DNA of 64,000 nt from Pseudomonadota bacterium (GCA_023451825.1 JAEXYA010000003.1:1-64000); one strand, 5' to 3'. Positions 1 through 8,257 are shown, counted from the stretch's first letter. Notes: a model not told the origin generated them from the letters alone. Made by a program: numbers and translations.

Positions 1-1007
1 AGCCGTACATCTCGTCGGGCTTCAACGCCGGTTCGAACAACGCGACCGGTATCCCGCAGATCGCCTACACCGCTTCGTTCGGTAACGGCTTCTCGGCCAC
101 CATCTCGCTCGAAAACGCGTCGCCCTACCGCAACGCTGGTCTCTACGGCGGTACGACTCTTGTCGGTCCGTTCGGCGCTGGCAACGGCGGCGTGACCTCG
201 AACTACGGCACGTCGTCGAACACGTTCCTCGGCAACACTTACGGTGGCAACCACATTCCAGACGTGGTCGGCAACCTGCGTCTTGATCAGGCATGGGGCA
301 CGCTGCACTTCGCAGGCGCGATGCACACGATTACCCCGGGTTACTACCCTGGCACCGTTACCCACGCGGATGACTCCTACGGCTTCGCTGTGACCGGCGG
401 CGTCGAGTTCAAGAACCTGCCCACCGGCGCAGGCGACACCTTGAAGCTCGAAGCCACCTACGGCAAGGGCGCAGCCAAGTACGTCTTCGGCGGCACCACC
501 GACATCGTCGGCGGCGGTCGTTATGCCAAGGCTACCGATAACACCATCGGCTTTGGCTATGTGCTCGATGGCGTCTTCGGCGCCCCGGGCACGCAGGTCC
601 AGCAGAGCGAAGCATGGCAGGTCAGCGCCTTCTACGAGCACTACTGGAACCCGGCCTGGCGCACCTCGGTGTTTGGTAACTACAGCTACATCTCTTACGG
701 CGACGCCGGCAATGCTATCTTGGCAGCTGCCTTCGCTCCGCGAGTGGCAGGCACCGGTGCAAACAACGGCACGCTCGTTGGCTCGACTGGCAACTTCGAC
801 CTCGGCCTTATGCAGATCGGTACCCGTACCGCCTGGACCCCGGTTCGTAACCTGACCCTGTCGGCTCAGTTCACCTACAGCCGTATGGAACAGAATCTCG
901 GTGGCACTTTCACCGGGACTGTGCCTGGCAAGGCCGCCGGCACTGTGTTCGAAGTTACCAACCAGAACCACTACAATGGTTCGGTGCAGATCCTGCGCTC
1001 GTTCTAA
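1..1007 (+). CDS. Outer-membrane porin (Porin_2 family), 5' end outside window
   Basis: The reading frame is open from base 3 to the TAA at 1005-1007, so the gene starts before the window. The translation is rich in Gly, Asn, Thr and aromatic residues in alternating beta-strand patterns and ends in LRSF, the terminal Phe typical of outer-membrane beta-barrels. The style matches the Omp2b/Porin_2 porins that rhizobia carry in many copies; these form trimeric diffusion channels for small solutes. A strong terminator follows directly. The signal peptide and N-terminal strands lie outside the window, so full length cannot be judged. I am confident about porin and less so about the subfamily. Confidence 0.88.
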   Translation, partial: PYISSGFNAGSNNATGIPQIAYTASFGNGFSATISLENASPYRNAGLYGGTTLVGPFGAGNGGVTSNYGTSSNTFLGNTYGGNHIPDVVGNLRLDQAWGTLHFAGAMHTITPGYYPGTVTHADDSYGFAVTGGVEFKNLPTGAGDTLKLEATYGKGAAKYVFGGTTDIVGGGRYAKATDNTIGFGYVLDGVFGAPGTQVQQSEAWQVSAFYEHYWNPAWRTSVFGNYSYISYGDAGNAILAAAFAPRVAGTGANNGTLVGSTGNFDLGLMQIGTRTAWTPVRNLTLSAQFTYSRMEQNLGGTFTGTVPGKAAGTVFEVTNQNHYNGSVQILRSF

Positions 1008-1044
1008 TACCGACCGCCTTACGGCGATCGATATCTGAGACAGA

Positions 1045-1079
1045 AGCCCCGGCGAGAAATCGCCGGGGCTTTCGTTTGA
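1045..1079 (+). terminator. Rho-independent terminator of the porin gene
   Basis: AGCCCCGGCG and CGCCGGGGCT form a perfect 10-bp stem with a 6-base loop, followed by a T-rich tail. It lies 37 bases after the porin stop codon. Confidence 0.9.
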
Positions 1080-1176
1080 TAAGATCAATTGACTAAATAA
1101 AGTGATGGACGAAGGTTAAATGGCTTTGTAGACTCTTGATACTGGCTGCACGTGGCTAGCCAGATCGACCTCCAAG

Positions 1177-1213
1177 AGCCCTCGAGAATGCCCTCTCGAG
1201 GGCTTCTTCTTTT
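1177..1213 (+). terminator. Second strong hairpin with T-rich tail, no gene before it
   Basis: AGCCCTCGAG (1177-1186) and CTCGAGGGCT (1195-1204) are perfectly complementary and are followed by TCTTCTTTT. No open reading frame precedes it, so it either backs up the porin terminator or ends a short untranslated RNA. The rest of the 1008-1382 gap holds a TTGACA hexamer at 1289-1294 without a convincing -10 box, and a small GC-rich palindrome near 1341-1354 followed by TTT. Confidence 0.7.
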
Positions 1214-1382
1214 GGTGCTCCAATGAGAACAGCCCGCGACTATTGGCTGTGTGGATAACGCATTGACGCTTGCTTTGGGGGCAAATCATTGACATGGTGC
1301 GGATCATCCAGAATTTTCTGAAAGAGTGACCCGCCCGGCGCCCGCCGCGGCGGGTTTCCGCTTCTATGGGCACAGCTATGTA

Positions 1383-1571
1383 ATGTCGCTGCACACCAAT
1401 TATCCGAACCGAGCTATCGGTCGTTCTGTCGATCATCACGCCATCAAGGTTCATGCATTCAACGATCAGGGGATTGTTGTTGCGAGCGTCGATGATCCGC
1501 GCCTCGATGCGTTTGAGCGCCAGTTCTTGAAAAACGTCGGCTCGAAGCTTTATGGATCGAGGCGCGATTGA
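1383..1571 (+). CDS. Small hypothetical protein, 62 aa
   Basis: An ATG at 1383 opens a 62-residue frame that begins MSLHTNYPNRAIG and continues with ordinary polar protein composition. A longer frame from 1326 exists, but its first residues are low-complexity and come from a GC-rich palindrome, so I prefer 1383. The stop codon abuts the stop of the convergent Lys-rich gene at 1572. No known domain was recognised. It sits at the junction between the host porin and the phage block and may belong to either. Confidence 0.45.
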   Translation: MSLHTNYPNRAIGRSVDHHAIKVHAFNDQGIVVASVDDPRLDAFERQFLKNVGSKLYGSRRD

Positions 1572-1889
1572 TCAGTCAGCTGGCGATCGATTTGTGGGCT
1601 TCAGTGACAGCCCCAGTTCGCTGGCCTTGTTGCGCACCGATCCGACGGATCGATCTAGCTTTGACGCCATCAGGTTGGTTGGGGTGTTTTGCTTAATAAG
1701 CACCTTCATCTCGTTAATTGCCGCTGGAGTCCACTCTTTACGTCCGAACGTAGCGCTCTTCTTGACGGCGGACTTCTTCTTCGCCGTCTTCTTCAATGCC
1801 ACCTTTGCCTTAGCGGTAGCCTTCACAGCTTTGGCGACCTTCTTCGCTGCCTTGGACTTCTTTGCAGCTTTCTTTGCTTTCTTCGCCAC
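1572..1889 (-). CDS. Lys/Ala-rich histone H1-like protein with C-terminal Myb/SANT-like helix-turn-helix
   Basis: The first half is made of Lys-Ala-Lys-Lys repeats like bacterial histone H1-like tails. The second half (from about residue 50) reads EWTPAAINEMKVLIKQ and then DRSVGSVRNKASELGLSL, the W...L...GRS..AV..KA pattern of small Myb/SANT-like DNA-binding domains. I chose GTG 1889 because GGAG stands just upstream; ATG 1901 would add four residues. It is divergent from the HNH gene. It is likely a nucleoid-binding or regulatory protein. Two shorter relatives of the DNA-binding half occur at 31577 and 34198. Confidence 0.72.
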   Translation of the reverse strand: MAKKAKKAAKKSKAAKKVAKAVKATAKAKVALKKTAKKKSAVKKSATFGRKEWTPAAINEMKVLIKQNTPTNLMASKLDRSVGSVRNKASELGLSLKPTNRSPAD

Positions 1890-1935
1890 GCGAATCTCCA
1901 TTTGTTATGGTGGTTCAAGCTTTCACTGAGATATC

Positions 1936-2283
1936 GTGTTGTCCAGCGTGCCCAAGCCGCGTGATCGCAGGCACCGATATCGTGAGCATGAGCCCAATCG
2001 CCTTCGAGGTCGCCGCGGTGTAGCTCAGCGCAAGCGACGGCTCGACAATGAGCCGCTTTGCCGTGACTGCGCGACCCAAGGCTTTGTCACCCCATCGACC
2101 GTACCTGATCACATCGTCCCCCTCTCGCAGGGCGGGTCGGATGACGACAGCAACATCCGCTGCCTCTGTGCGCCGTGCCACAAGATCAGGACCGCTGAGC
2201 AGTTCGGTCAGCGGTTGACGCACGGCAACGACGAGAATGGTCGACCTCTCGACCCGAGCCACCCATGGAACCGCAAGGGGTAG
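1936..2283 (+). CDS. Phage HNH endonuclease
   Basis: The protein (about 115 aa) has a basic N-terminus (RGRRGVAQRKRRL) and an HNH core: LCRDC, then VPDHIVPLSQGG, then NIRCLCAPCHKIRT. The two Cys pairs bind zinc, and the DH and N...H residues form the beta-beta-alpha metal finger. HNH proteins beside terminase genes stimulate terminase cleavage at cos in HK97-like phages, and this one lies directly before terS. The start is uncertain: only GTG or TTG codons at 1936, 1939 or 1948 are available. The family call is firm; the packaging role is inferred from position. Confidence 0.85.
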   Translation: MLSSVPKPRDRRHRYREHEPNRLRGRRGVAQRKRRLDNEPLCRDCATQGFVTPSTVPDHIVPLSQGGSDDDSNIRCLCAPCHKIRTAEQFGQRLTHGNDENGRPLDPSHPWNRKG

Positions 2284-2427
2284 GGGGCATCGAAAGTTTC
2301 CGGGTTTAGGGGCGGACACCGCACGGGTACCTCCCTTTGCACTGAGACCAAAAATCAGAGGGGACCCATCGCAATTCAAACGGTGACGAGTGAGGTAAGT
2401 GTCTGTTTCGCTGGCCCTATTCGCGCT
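2284..2427. other. Intergenic region between HNH and terS, candidate cos region
   Basis: This stretch has no open frame. It contains a run GGGGCGGACACCGCACGGG around 2310-2328 and several G-rich tracts. In phages with adjacent HNH, TerS and TerL genes the packaging site usually lies here. That is an inference from position; no cohesive end can be proved from sequence alone. Confidence 0.35.
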
Positions 2428-2451
2428 GTTTGATTAATTTGGAAATCAAAC
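2428..2451. promoter_or_regulatory. Palindrome just upstream of terS
   Basis: GTTTGATT and AATCAAAC are a perfect 8-bp inverted repeat around an 8-base AT-rich spacer, ending 3 bases before the terS ATG. It could be an operator for a dimeric repressor, a terminase-binding site, or an mRNA hairpin that covers the ribosome binding site (GGA lies in its loop). Confidence 0.5.
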
Positions 2452-2454
2452 ATT

Positions 2455-2955
2455 ATGCCGAGAGGTGGGAAGCGAGAGGGCGCAGGGCGCAAACCCGCGC
2501 CGAAGCCGGCCTCGGTCACGCCGCCAGCGACGCCGCGGTTCGAACCGACCGTTATTGACGGTCTCGCCGAACCGAACTGGGCCGCTCAGTTCACCGACGA
2601 GCTCGATCAAGACCTCGCTCGACGCCAGTGGCGCATCATCATCGGCGAGCTGCGCGGATCCGAGAAGTTGGCGAACGCCAACGAGCGCCAGGTCAAACGC
2701 CTGGTCGATTGTTACGTGCTCTATGAGATCGCAATGCGCCACGTCGCGGATGAGGGGGCGGTCTTCCCACGCAAGGGCAAGAAGCAGCCCGCGTACAATC
2801 CGTGGTTCACAATCTTGAAGGACGCGAACGCAATGGCGTCAGCCGCCGAGGCAGAGCTGACCGTCACGCCGCGCCGGCGCAACAATGGTGGCAAGGTCCA
2901 GAAGCAAAAGCAGTCGGTCATCGGCGGCGGGTACCTCCGCGCGGTACCCAAGTGA
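2455..2955 (+). CDS. terS: Terminase small subunit (P27-like)
   Basis: This 166-aa protein starts MPRGGKREGAGRKPAP, the basic GxRxGAGRxP leader typical of P27-family phage small terminases. A helical DNA-binding and oligomerisation region follows (residues about 40-130). The C-terminus is basic (TPRRRNNGGKVQKQK). TerS recognises the phage packaging site and loads the large subunit. It lies between HNH and TerL, and its 3' end overlaps the TerL start by 71 bases in another frame. Confidence 0.85.
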   Translation: MPRGGKREGAGRKPAPKPASVTPPATPRFEPTVIDGLAEPNWAAQFTDELDQDLARRQWRIIIGELRGSEKLANANERQVKRLVDCYVLYEIAMRHVADEGAVFPRKGKKQPAYNPWFTILKDANAMASAAEAELTVTPRRRNNGGKVQKQKQSVIGGGYLRAVPK

Positions 2956-4771
2956 CCGCACGACGAAGTGGGCCTGCGATGTCGTTGAGGGCCGGATTGT
3001 ATCCGGCGAGCTTGTCTGCCACGCGGCCGAGCGACATCTAAAGGATCTAGTCGACGGCGCTGCGCGCGGCCTGCACTGGGCGCCGGATCGGGCCGAGCAT
3101 GCCTTCGGGTTCTTTCCGAGCGCTCTGTCGATCACCGAAGGTGCGAAGGTGGGCCAGCCATTTGAGTTGCTGCCCTGGCACGCATTCGTTGTCGGGTCGC
3201 TGTTCGGCTGGCGCAAGGAAAGCGGCCGTATGCGCTTCCGCTCCGGCTGGTTGGAGACAGGCAAAGGACAGGCGAAGTCGCCGCTGATGGCGGCCATCGG
3301 CCTGTACATGATGGGCTATTATGGCGTCCCGCGCGCCAAGGTCTATGCCATCGGGCAAGATAAGCAGACGGCAAACGTTCTGTTCAAGGACGCTGCCGCA
3401 ATGTGCCGGTCTCCGATCCCGGGGACCGATCCGGAGGAGAATACGACACTGGAATCCGTCGGCGAGGTCGTCATCCGCGGCTTCCTCGACAACGCGTTCA
3501 AGATCGAGCATCCGAGCACAAAGTCTGTGTTCCAGTCGCTGGCGAACGGCGAGGCAATCTCGGGCCCGAAGCCAACGCTGGTGAGCGCCGACGAGATCCA
3601 CGAGTTCAAGAGCAACAACTCGATCGAGACGTGGATGCGCGCCATCGCCAAAATGCCAGGCGATGCCCTGATGCTTCTTGGCACAAATACGCCGGCGTCG
3701 ACGCAGCTGGTCGGTACCGAATATTCCGAGTTCTACCAGCGCGTGGTGCGCGGGGAATTCATCGACGACGAGGCGTTCTCGTTCATCGCACGCGTCGACA
3801 AGGCCGACCACGAGAAGGTGTTCGAAAACGAGGACTGTTGGGTCAAGGCGCTTCCGGCGCTCAACATAACGTTTCCGATCGAGAACATCCGAGGAGAGGT
3901 CAATACCGCGAAGCAGCGCTTGTCGACGGCAATGTCGGTCAAGCGCCTCTATTTCGGTATCCCACTTGGTGTCGCCGGATTCTGGATGGACGAGGAGCCT
4001 TGGGCCGCCGTCCAGGCCAAGGTCGATCCCGCTGAGCACAAGGGCAAGAAGTGCTGGCTCTCGCTCGATTTGTCGAAGAAGAACGACTTGACGGCGCTCT
4101 CGGCCTGCTGGAAGCGCGAAGCAAACGAGGAGACCGGTGAGCCGGAGCATCTGTTCGTCAAGACCTGGTACTGGACGACGGAGAACGGCCTGGCCGACCG
4201 CGCGCGCCGCGACGTCGCCAAATATGTTGAATGGGCGGCTGACCCCGACGTCGACTTCACGGCGGTGCCGGGTGCCACGATCGACAAGACGTTTGCGGCA
4301 GCCAAGATCGCCAAGCTGGTCGACGAGCATGATGTCGAGCTGCTTGCCTACGACGTGGCCGGAATGGCCGATTTTATCTCCGCTTGCGAACAGATCGGCC
4401 TCCCGGTGTGGCTCTATGAGGGGCCAGACAAGCCCGCCGGCTATGGCCTGAAGCTGGTGCGCCATAACCAGGGCAAGCGCCGCGTCTTCGAGGAGAAGCA
4501 GCTGACTATGCCAACCTCGATCGAGAAACTGGAAGACCATGTCCTTGATGTCGCCGTCACGATCGACAACTCGCCGGTGACCTATAGGTGCGCCGCCAAT
4601 GCGATCATCGAGAGCGACGGGCAGGGCAACCGCTGCTTCGACAAGGCCAAGTCGCGCGGCCGCATCGACGGAATCGTGACGACTGCCATGGCCGTTGGCG
4701 CCGCGCTGATGAATTCTGGGCCGCCGCCGATCGATTACGACGATCTGATCAAGAACGCGGTGATCGTCTGA
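2885..4771 (+). CDS. terL: Terminase large subunit
   Basis: The 628-aa protein is the ATP-driven packaging motor and nuclease. The N-terminal ATPase has a Walker A-like LETGKGQAKSPL near residue 120 and a Walker B VSADEIHEF near residue 235, followed by the coupling motif LLGTNTP. The C-terminal nuclease has LSLDLSKKNDLTAL with a metal-binding Asp, later AYDVAGMADF, and a final Asp region near SRGRIDGIVT. Length and motif order fit the HK97-like Terminase_1 family. The only in-frame starts are ATG 2885 and GTG 2888, inside terS. The stop overlaps the portal ATG (TGATG). Confidence 0.93.
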   Translation: MVARSRSKSSRSSAAGTSARYPSDRTTKWACDVVEGRIVSGELVCHAAERHLKDLVDGAARGLHWAPDRAEHAFGFFPSALSITEGAKVGQPFELLPWHAFVVGSLFGWRKESGRMRFRSGWLETGKGQAKSPLMAAIGLYMMGYYGVPRAKVYAIGQDKQTANVLFKDAAAMCRSPIPGTDPEENTTLESVGEVVIRGFLDNAFKIEHPSTKSVFQSLANGEAISGPKPTLVSADEIHEFKSNNSIETWMRAIAKMPGDALMLLGTNTPASTQLVGTEYSEFYQRVVRGEFIDDEAFSFIARVDKADHEKVFENEDCWVKALPALNITFPIENIRGEVNTAKQRLSTAMSVKRLYFGIPLGVAGFWMDEEPWAAVQAKVDPAEHKGKKCWLSLDLSKKNDLTALSACWKREANEETGEPEHLFVKTWYWTTENGLADRARRDVAKYVEWAADPDVDFTAVPGATIDKTFAAAKIAKLVDEHDVELLAYDVAGMADFISACEQIGLPVWLYEGPDKPAGYGLKLVRHNQGKRRVFEEKQLTMPTSIEKLEDHVLDVAVTIDNSPVTYRCAANAIIESDGQGNRCFDKAKSRGRIDGIVTTAMAVGAALMNSGPPPIDYDDLIKNAVIV

Positions 4772-6117
4772 TGGCGACGTGGAAGCTCAGCGAGTGGTTC
4801 GGGAGCTGGATGCGACCGCGCCGCGGGCCGGACCCAGCACAGGATCATCGCGACGATAGCGATCCGGCCGTCACGATCGACGCAGCCATGCAGCTCGGCA
4901 CCGTGTGGGCTTGTGTGCGCCTGCTGTCCGAAACGATCGGCACGTTGCCAGTCGGAGTTTATCAGAAAGACGCGAAGGGCGGCCGCCTGCCGGCAACCGA
5001 GCATCCGCTCTACGCGTTGCTGCACGATAGCCCTAACGCAGATCAGACCGCGGCCGAGTTCTTCGAGGCCATCGTCGCCTGCCTCTGTCTCTGGGGTAAC
5101 TTTTACGCGGAAAAGGACATCAACGGGGCCGGCGATGTGGCATCGCTGATCCCGCTGCGGCCAGACCTCACGACGGTGTTTCGGGATAAGAATGGCGCGC
5201 GCCGCTATCGCGTGACTGAGCACGGCAAGACCCGCGAGCTGAGCGAGGACAACGTCTTTCATGTTCGCGGCTTCGGCACCGGTGGTGACGTCGGCCTGTC
5301 GCCGGTCGGCTACGCCCGCAAGACGCTTAACATGGCGATCACAACGGACGAGGCGGCTCGTAGCTCGTTCCGGAATGGTGTTCGCCCCAGCGGCTTCCTG
5401 GTGGTGCCGGGCAAGCCGACGGTCGAGCAGAAGCAGGACCTGCGCAAGACGTTTATCGACCCGGTCACCGGTGCGAGCAATACAGCCCGAGCCGGTGTCC
5501 TCGAACAGGGGATGGACTGGAAGGACATCAAGGGGATTCCTCCCGAGGACCTGCAGTTGCTGGAAGGGCGCTCGTTCAACGTCGAGGAACTTTGCCGCTG
5601 GTTCCGCGTGCCGCCCTTCATGATCGGTCACACCGAGAAGTCGACGAGCTGGGGCACCGGCCTCGAGCAGCAGATGATCGGCTTCCTGACGTTCTCGTTG
5701 CGTCCGTATCTGACCCGCATCGAGCAGGCAGTGAAGAAGCAGCTGCTTAAGGCGAAAGATCGCGCCACCACGTACATCGAATTTAATCTTGAGGGCCTGC
5801 TGCGCGCTGATAGCCAGGGTCGCGCGGCGCTTTACAGCACCTTTGCTCAGAACGGCATCAGCACTCGCAACGAAATCCGCGGCCGGGAGAATTGGTTGCC
5901 AATGCCGGGCGGTGATGTGCTGACCGTGCAATCCAACCTTCTGCCGCTTGATCAGCTTGGCCAGGCCGCGCAGGCCGGCGAAGGGCAGGCCAAGTCCGCG
6001 ATGCAGCACTGGCTGTTTGGCGGCGACATCAAAACGATCATTGCGGACTGTGTGGCCGCAGCATTCGCCAGCCGGCGGAACGACCTTCCGCCCGACGATG
6101 GAGCATCCAATGTTTAA
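4771..6117 (+). CDS. Portal protein (HK97 family)
   Basis: This 448-aa protein has the family hallmarks: TVWACVRLLSETIGTLPVGV near residue 45, the LYALLHDSPNADQTAAEFFE segment, a LCLWGNFYAEK motif, and RWFRVPPFMIGHTEKSTSWG near residue 280. The portal dodecamer sits at one capsid vertex and is the channel for DNA entry and exit. It overlaps TerL by one base at the start and the protease gene by 8 bases at the end, as in most HK97-type late operons. The C-terminus is the variable clip or crown region. Confidence 0.93.
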   Translation: MATWKLSEWFGSWMRPRRGPDPAQDHRDDSDPAVTIDAAMQLGTVWACVRLLSETIGTLPVGVYQKDAKGGRLPATEHPLYALLHDSPNADQTAAEFFEAIVACLCLWGNFYAEKDINGAGDVASLIPLRPDLTTVFRDKNGARRYRVTEHGKTRELSEDNVFHVRGFGTGGDVGLSPVGYARKTLNMAITTDEAARSSFRNGVRPSGFLVVPGKPTVEQKQDLRKTFIDPVTGASNTARAGVLEQGMDWKDIKGIPPEDLQLLEGRSFNVEELCRWFRVPPFMIGHTEKSTSWGTGLEQQMIGFLTFSLRPYLTRIEQAVKKQLLKAKDRATTYIEFNLEGLLRADSQGRAALYSTFAQNGISTRNEIRGRENWLPMPGGDVLTVQSNLLPLDQLGQAAQAGEGQAKSAMQHWLFGGDIKTIIADCVAAAFASRRNDLPPDDGASNV

Positions 6118-6817
6118 GAAGCACGGCGTTCGACGCGGCGCGGTCAAGATCCGCGGCTTCGACCTCGATGTGAAGGCTTCGGCCGAGACTGCCGGCAAGT
6201 TCTCCGGCCATGGCTCGGTGTTCGGCGTCGAGGACACCTATGGCGAGATCGTGGCACCGGGCGCGTTTGCCGATAGCCTCGCAGAGATTGCCGCGAAGGG
6301 CCGTCCGGTGCCGGTGTTGTGGCAGCATCGCTCGGGCGAGCCGCTCGGTGTGTATGACGTCCTGAAGGAAGATGACCACGGTCTTTATGTCGAAGGCCGT
6401 CTCGCGATCGAGAAGGTGGCGCGTGCCGCCGAGGCGCATGCGCTCGTCGAGATGGGCGCGGTGTCCGGCTTGTCGATCGGCTACTGGGTCCGCGAGTCTT
6501 CCTTTAATGAGAAGACCAAGATCCGGACGCTGACCAAGCTCGATCTGGTCGAAATCTCACTGGTTACATTCCCGGCCAACGATGAGGCTCGGGTCGACAC
6601 AATCAAGGCCAAGCTCGCTCACGGCGGGCTCCCTGACATGAACGAATTCGAGAAGTTCCTGCGCGAGGCCGGCTTCTCAAAGACGCAATCTGCGGTGGTC
6701 GCCAACCGTGGTCTTGCGCATCTGCTCCGGAGTGAGTCCGCGGGCGCCGGCGAGAAGCAGGCCGAGATCGAACGCATGAAGACCATGCTCGACGGCTTTT
6801 CCCTTCCTCAACTCTAA
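6110..6817 (+). CDS. Prohead maturation protease (HK97 / U35 family)
   Basis: The 235-aa protein carries the phage prohead serine protease core. SGHGSVFGVEDTYGEIVAPG is the conserved N-terminal motif, VPVLWQHRSGEPLG holds the catalytic His, and GAVSGLSIGY holds the catalytic Ser. The enzyme removes the scaffold domain of the capsid protein during assembly. ATG 6110 is chosen over 6098 because GGAG precedes it at a good distance. The C-terminal part (MNEFEKFLREAGFSKTQSA) has the helical form often seen as a targeting tail. Confidence 0.92.
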   Translation: MFKKHGVRRGAVKIRGFDLDVKASAETAGKFSGHGSVFGVEDTYGEIVAPGAFADSLAEIAAKGRPVPVLWQHRSGEPLGVYDVLKEDDHGLYVEGRLAIEKVARAAEAHALVEMGAVSGLSIGYWVRESSFNEKTKIRTLTKLDLVEISLVTFPANDEARVDTIKAKLAHGGLPDMNEFEKFLREAGFSKTQSAVVANRGLAHLLRSESAGAGEKQAEIERMKTMLDGFSLPQL

Positions 6818-6828
6818 GGACGCTTTCA

Positions 6829-8211
6829 ATGCGCATCACCTCTCATCTCGCTGCGGCGCTGGCCGTGGCGACGCTGGCGCTCGCGCTGGTCACGATTGAT
6901 CATGCCTCGGCCGCCATCATCATCCACTCGGCGTCCCACCTCAGTGGCGTCAATGTCGTCACCGCAATGGGCATTGCCGGTGCCGGCCTGTCGTTCAAGA
7001 GCGCCGGCGGCGGCGAGGGCGGCGACGAAATCTCGGCTCTTTCCACCAAGCTGTCCGACGTAATGGGCAAGGTGAAGGAATTCGGCGAACAGATCTCCGG
7101 CAAGATGGCCGCCGGCGAGAAGATCACTGACGATCTGAAGGCCAAAGCCGACGAACAGCTCTCGGCCATGGGCGAGATCAAAGCCCGGCTCACCGAGATC
7201 GAGCAGAAGGCGGCTCGTCGCGGTACCGGTGACGAGGTCCCCGAGCTTAAGTCGCTTGGCCAGATGGTGATCGAGCACGACGACGTGAAGAGCGGTAAGC
7301 TCAATGGCGCCTCGCGCGGCTCCGTGCGTGTCCAGATCGATCGCAAGAACATCACCAGCGCGTCCAGCACCGTCGGCGCTGGCGTCAGCGCTGGTACGTC
7401 GCTGGTGCCGGCCGCACGTGTCCCCGGCATCATCGCGCCGCCGGATCGCGCCATGACCATCCGCGATCTGCTGATGCCCGGCCAGACCGCGTCTGGCAAC
7501 GTCGAGTACGTCAAGGAAACCGGTTACACGAACAATGCCGCGCCGGTCGCCGAAGGAGCAAAGAAGCCTCAGTCGGAGATCACCTTCGACATGGCCAATG
7601 CTCCGGTGCGCACCATCGCGCATCTGTTCAAGGCCTCCCGGCAGATTCTTGACGATGCTCCGGCCTTGCGGAGCTACATCGATGGTCGCGCGCGATATGG
7701 CCTGCAGTTCCGTGAAGAGCTTCAGTTCCTGAAGGGCGATGGCACCGGCCAGAACATCCTCGGCATCCAGCCGCAGGCAACGGCGTTCAATCCTGCATTC
7801 ACCCCGCAGGATGCAACCGCGATCGACCAGCTCCGTCTTGCGGTGCTGCAGGTCGCGCTCGCTGAATTTCCGGCCGACGGCTTCGTTCTCAACCCGGTGG
7901 ACTGGGCGAAGATCGAGCTCACCAAGGATGCGCAGGGCCGCTACATCATCGCCAATCCGCAGGGCGGCATCAATCCGACGCTGTGGAATCTGCCGGTGGT
8001 CGCCACCCAGGCGCAGACCCTGAACGTGTTCCTCACGGGCTCGTTCAAGATGGCAGCGCAGATCTTCGATCGTATGGAGATTGAGGTGCTGCTGTCGTCG
8101 GAGAACGTCGACGACTTCGAGAAGAACATGTTCACCATCCGCGCCGAAGAGCGCGCGGCGCTGGCCGTGTATCGCCCCGAAGCGTTCGTCACCGGCTCCG
8201 TCACGCCGTAA
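6829..8211 (+). CDS. Major capsid protein (HK97 fold), with unusual leader-like N-terminus
   Basis: The protein has 460 residues. Residues about 65-130 form a charged helical delta or scaffold segment (LSDVMGKVKEFGEQISGKM). From about residue 170 the HK97 fold follows, with SLVPAARVPGIIAPP, the RDLLMPGQTASGNVEY strand, HLFKASRQILDDAPALRSYI, and the C-terminal EVLLSSENVDDFEKNMFTIR. The first 28 residues (MRITSHLAAALAVATLALAL then VTIDHASA) look like a Sec signal peptide or membrane helix, which is odd for a capsid protein. The ATG has a good AAGGAC ribosome site, so this leader is probably translated and perhaps removed with the delta domain. Confidence 0.92.
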   Translation: MRITSHLAAALAVATLALALVTIDHASAAIIIHSASHLSGVNVVTAMGIAGAGLSFKSAGGGEGGDEISALSTKLSDVMGKVKEFGEQISGKMAAGEKITDDLKAKADEQLSAMGEIKARLTEIEQKAARRGTGDEVPELKSLGQMVIEHDDVKSGKLNGASRGSVRVQIDRKNITSASSTVGAGVSAGTSLVPAARVPGIIAPPDRAMTIRDLLMPGQTASGNVEYVKETGYTNNAAPVAEGAKKPQSEITFDMANAPVRTIAHLFKASRQILDDAPALRSYIDGRARYGLQFREELQFLKGDGTGQNILGIQPQATAFNPAFTPQDATAIDQLRLAVLQVALAEFPADGFVLNPVDWAKIELTKDAQGRYIIANPQGGINPTLWNLPVVATQAQTLNVFLTGSFKMAAQIFDRMEIEVLLSSENVDDFEKNMFTIRAEERAALAVYRPEAFVTGSVTP

Positions 8212-8227
8212 GCGGCTTCAATGACCA

Positions 8228-8257
8228 GGCCGTCCGGATGACCGGGCGGCCGTGTTC
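8228..8257 (+). terminator. Hairpin directly after the major capsid gene
   Basis: GGCCGTCCGG and CCGGGCGGCC form a 10-bp stem with one G-T pair and an ATGA loop, followed by GTGTTCTC. With no full T-run it is better read as an attenuator or mRNA-stabilising 3' hairpin than a complete stop, because the next head gene starts 27 bases later. Confidence 0.6.

Noticed and set aside
3047..4540. 497-aa minus-strand frame opposite terL
   Set aside because: TerL with Walker and nuclease motifs occupies the plus strand, and the reverse frame has no family.
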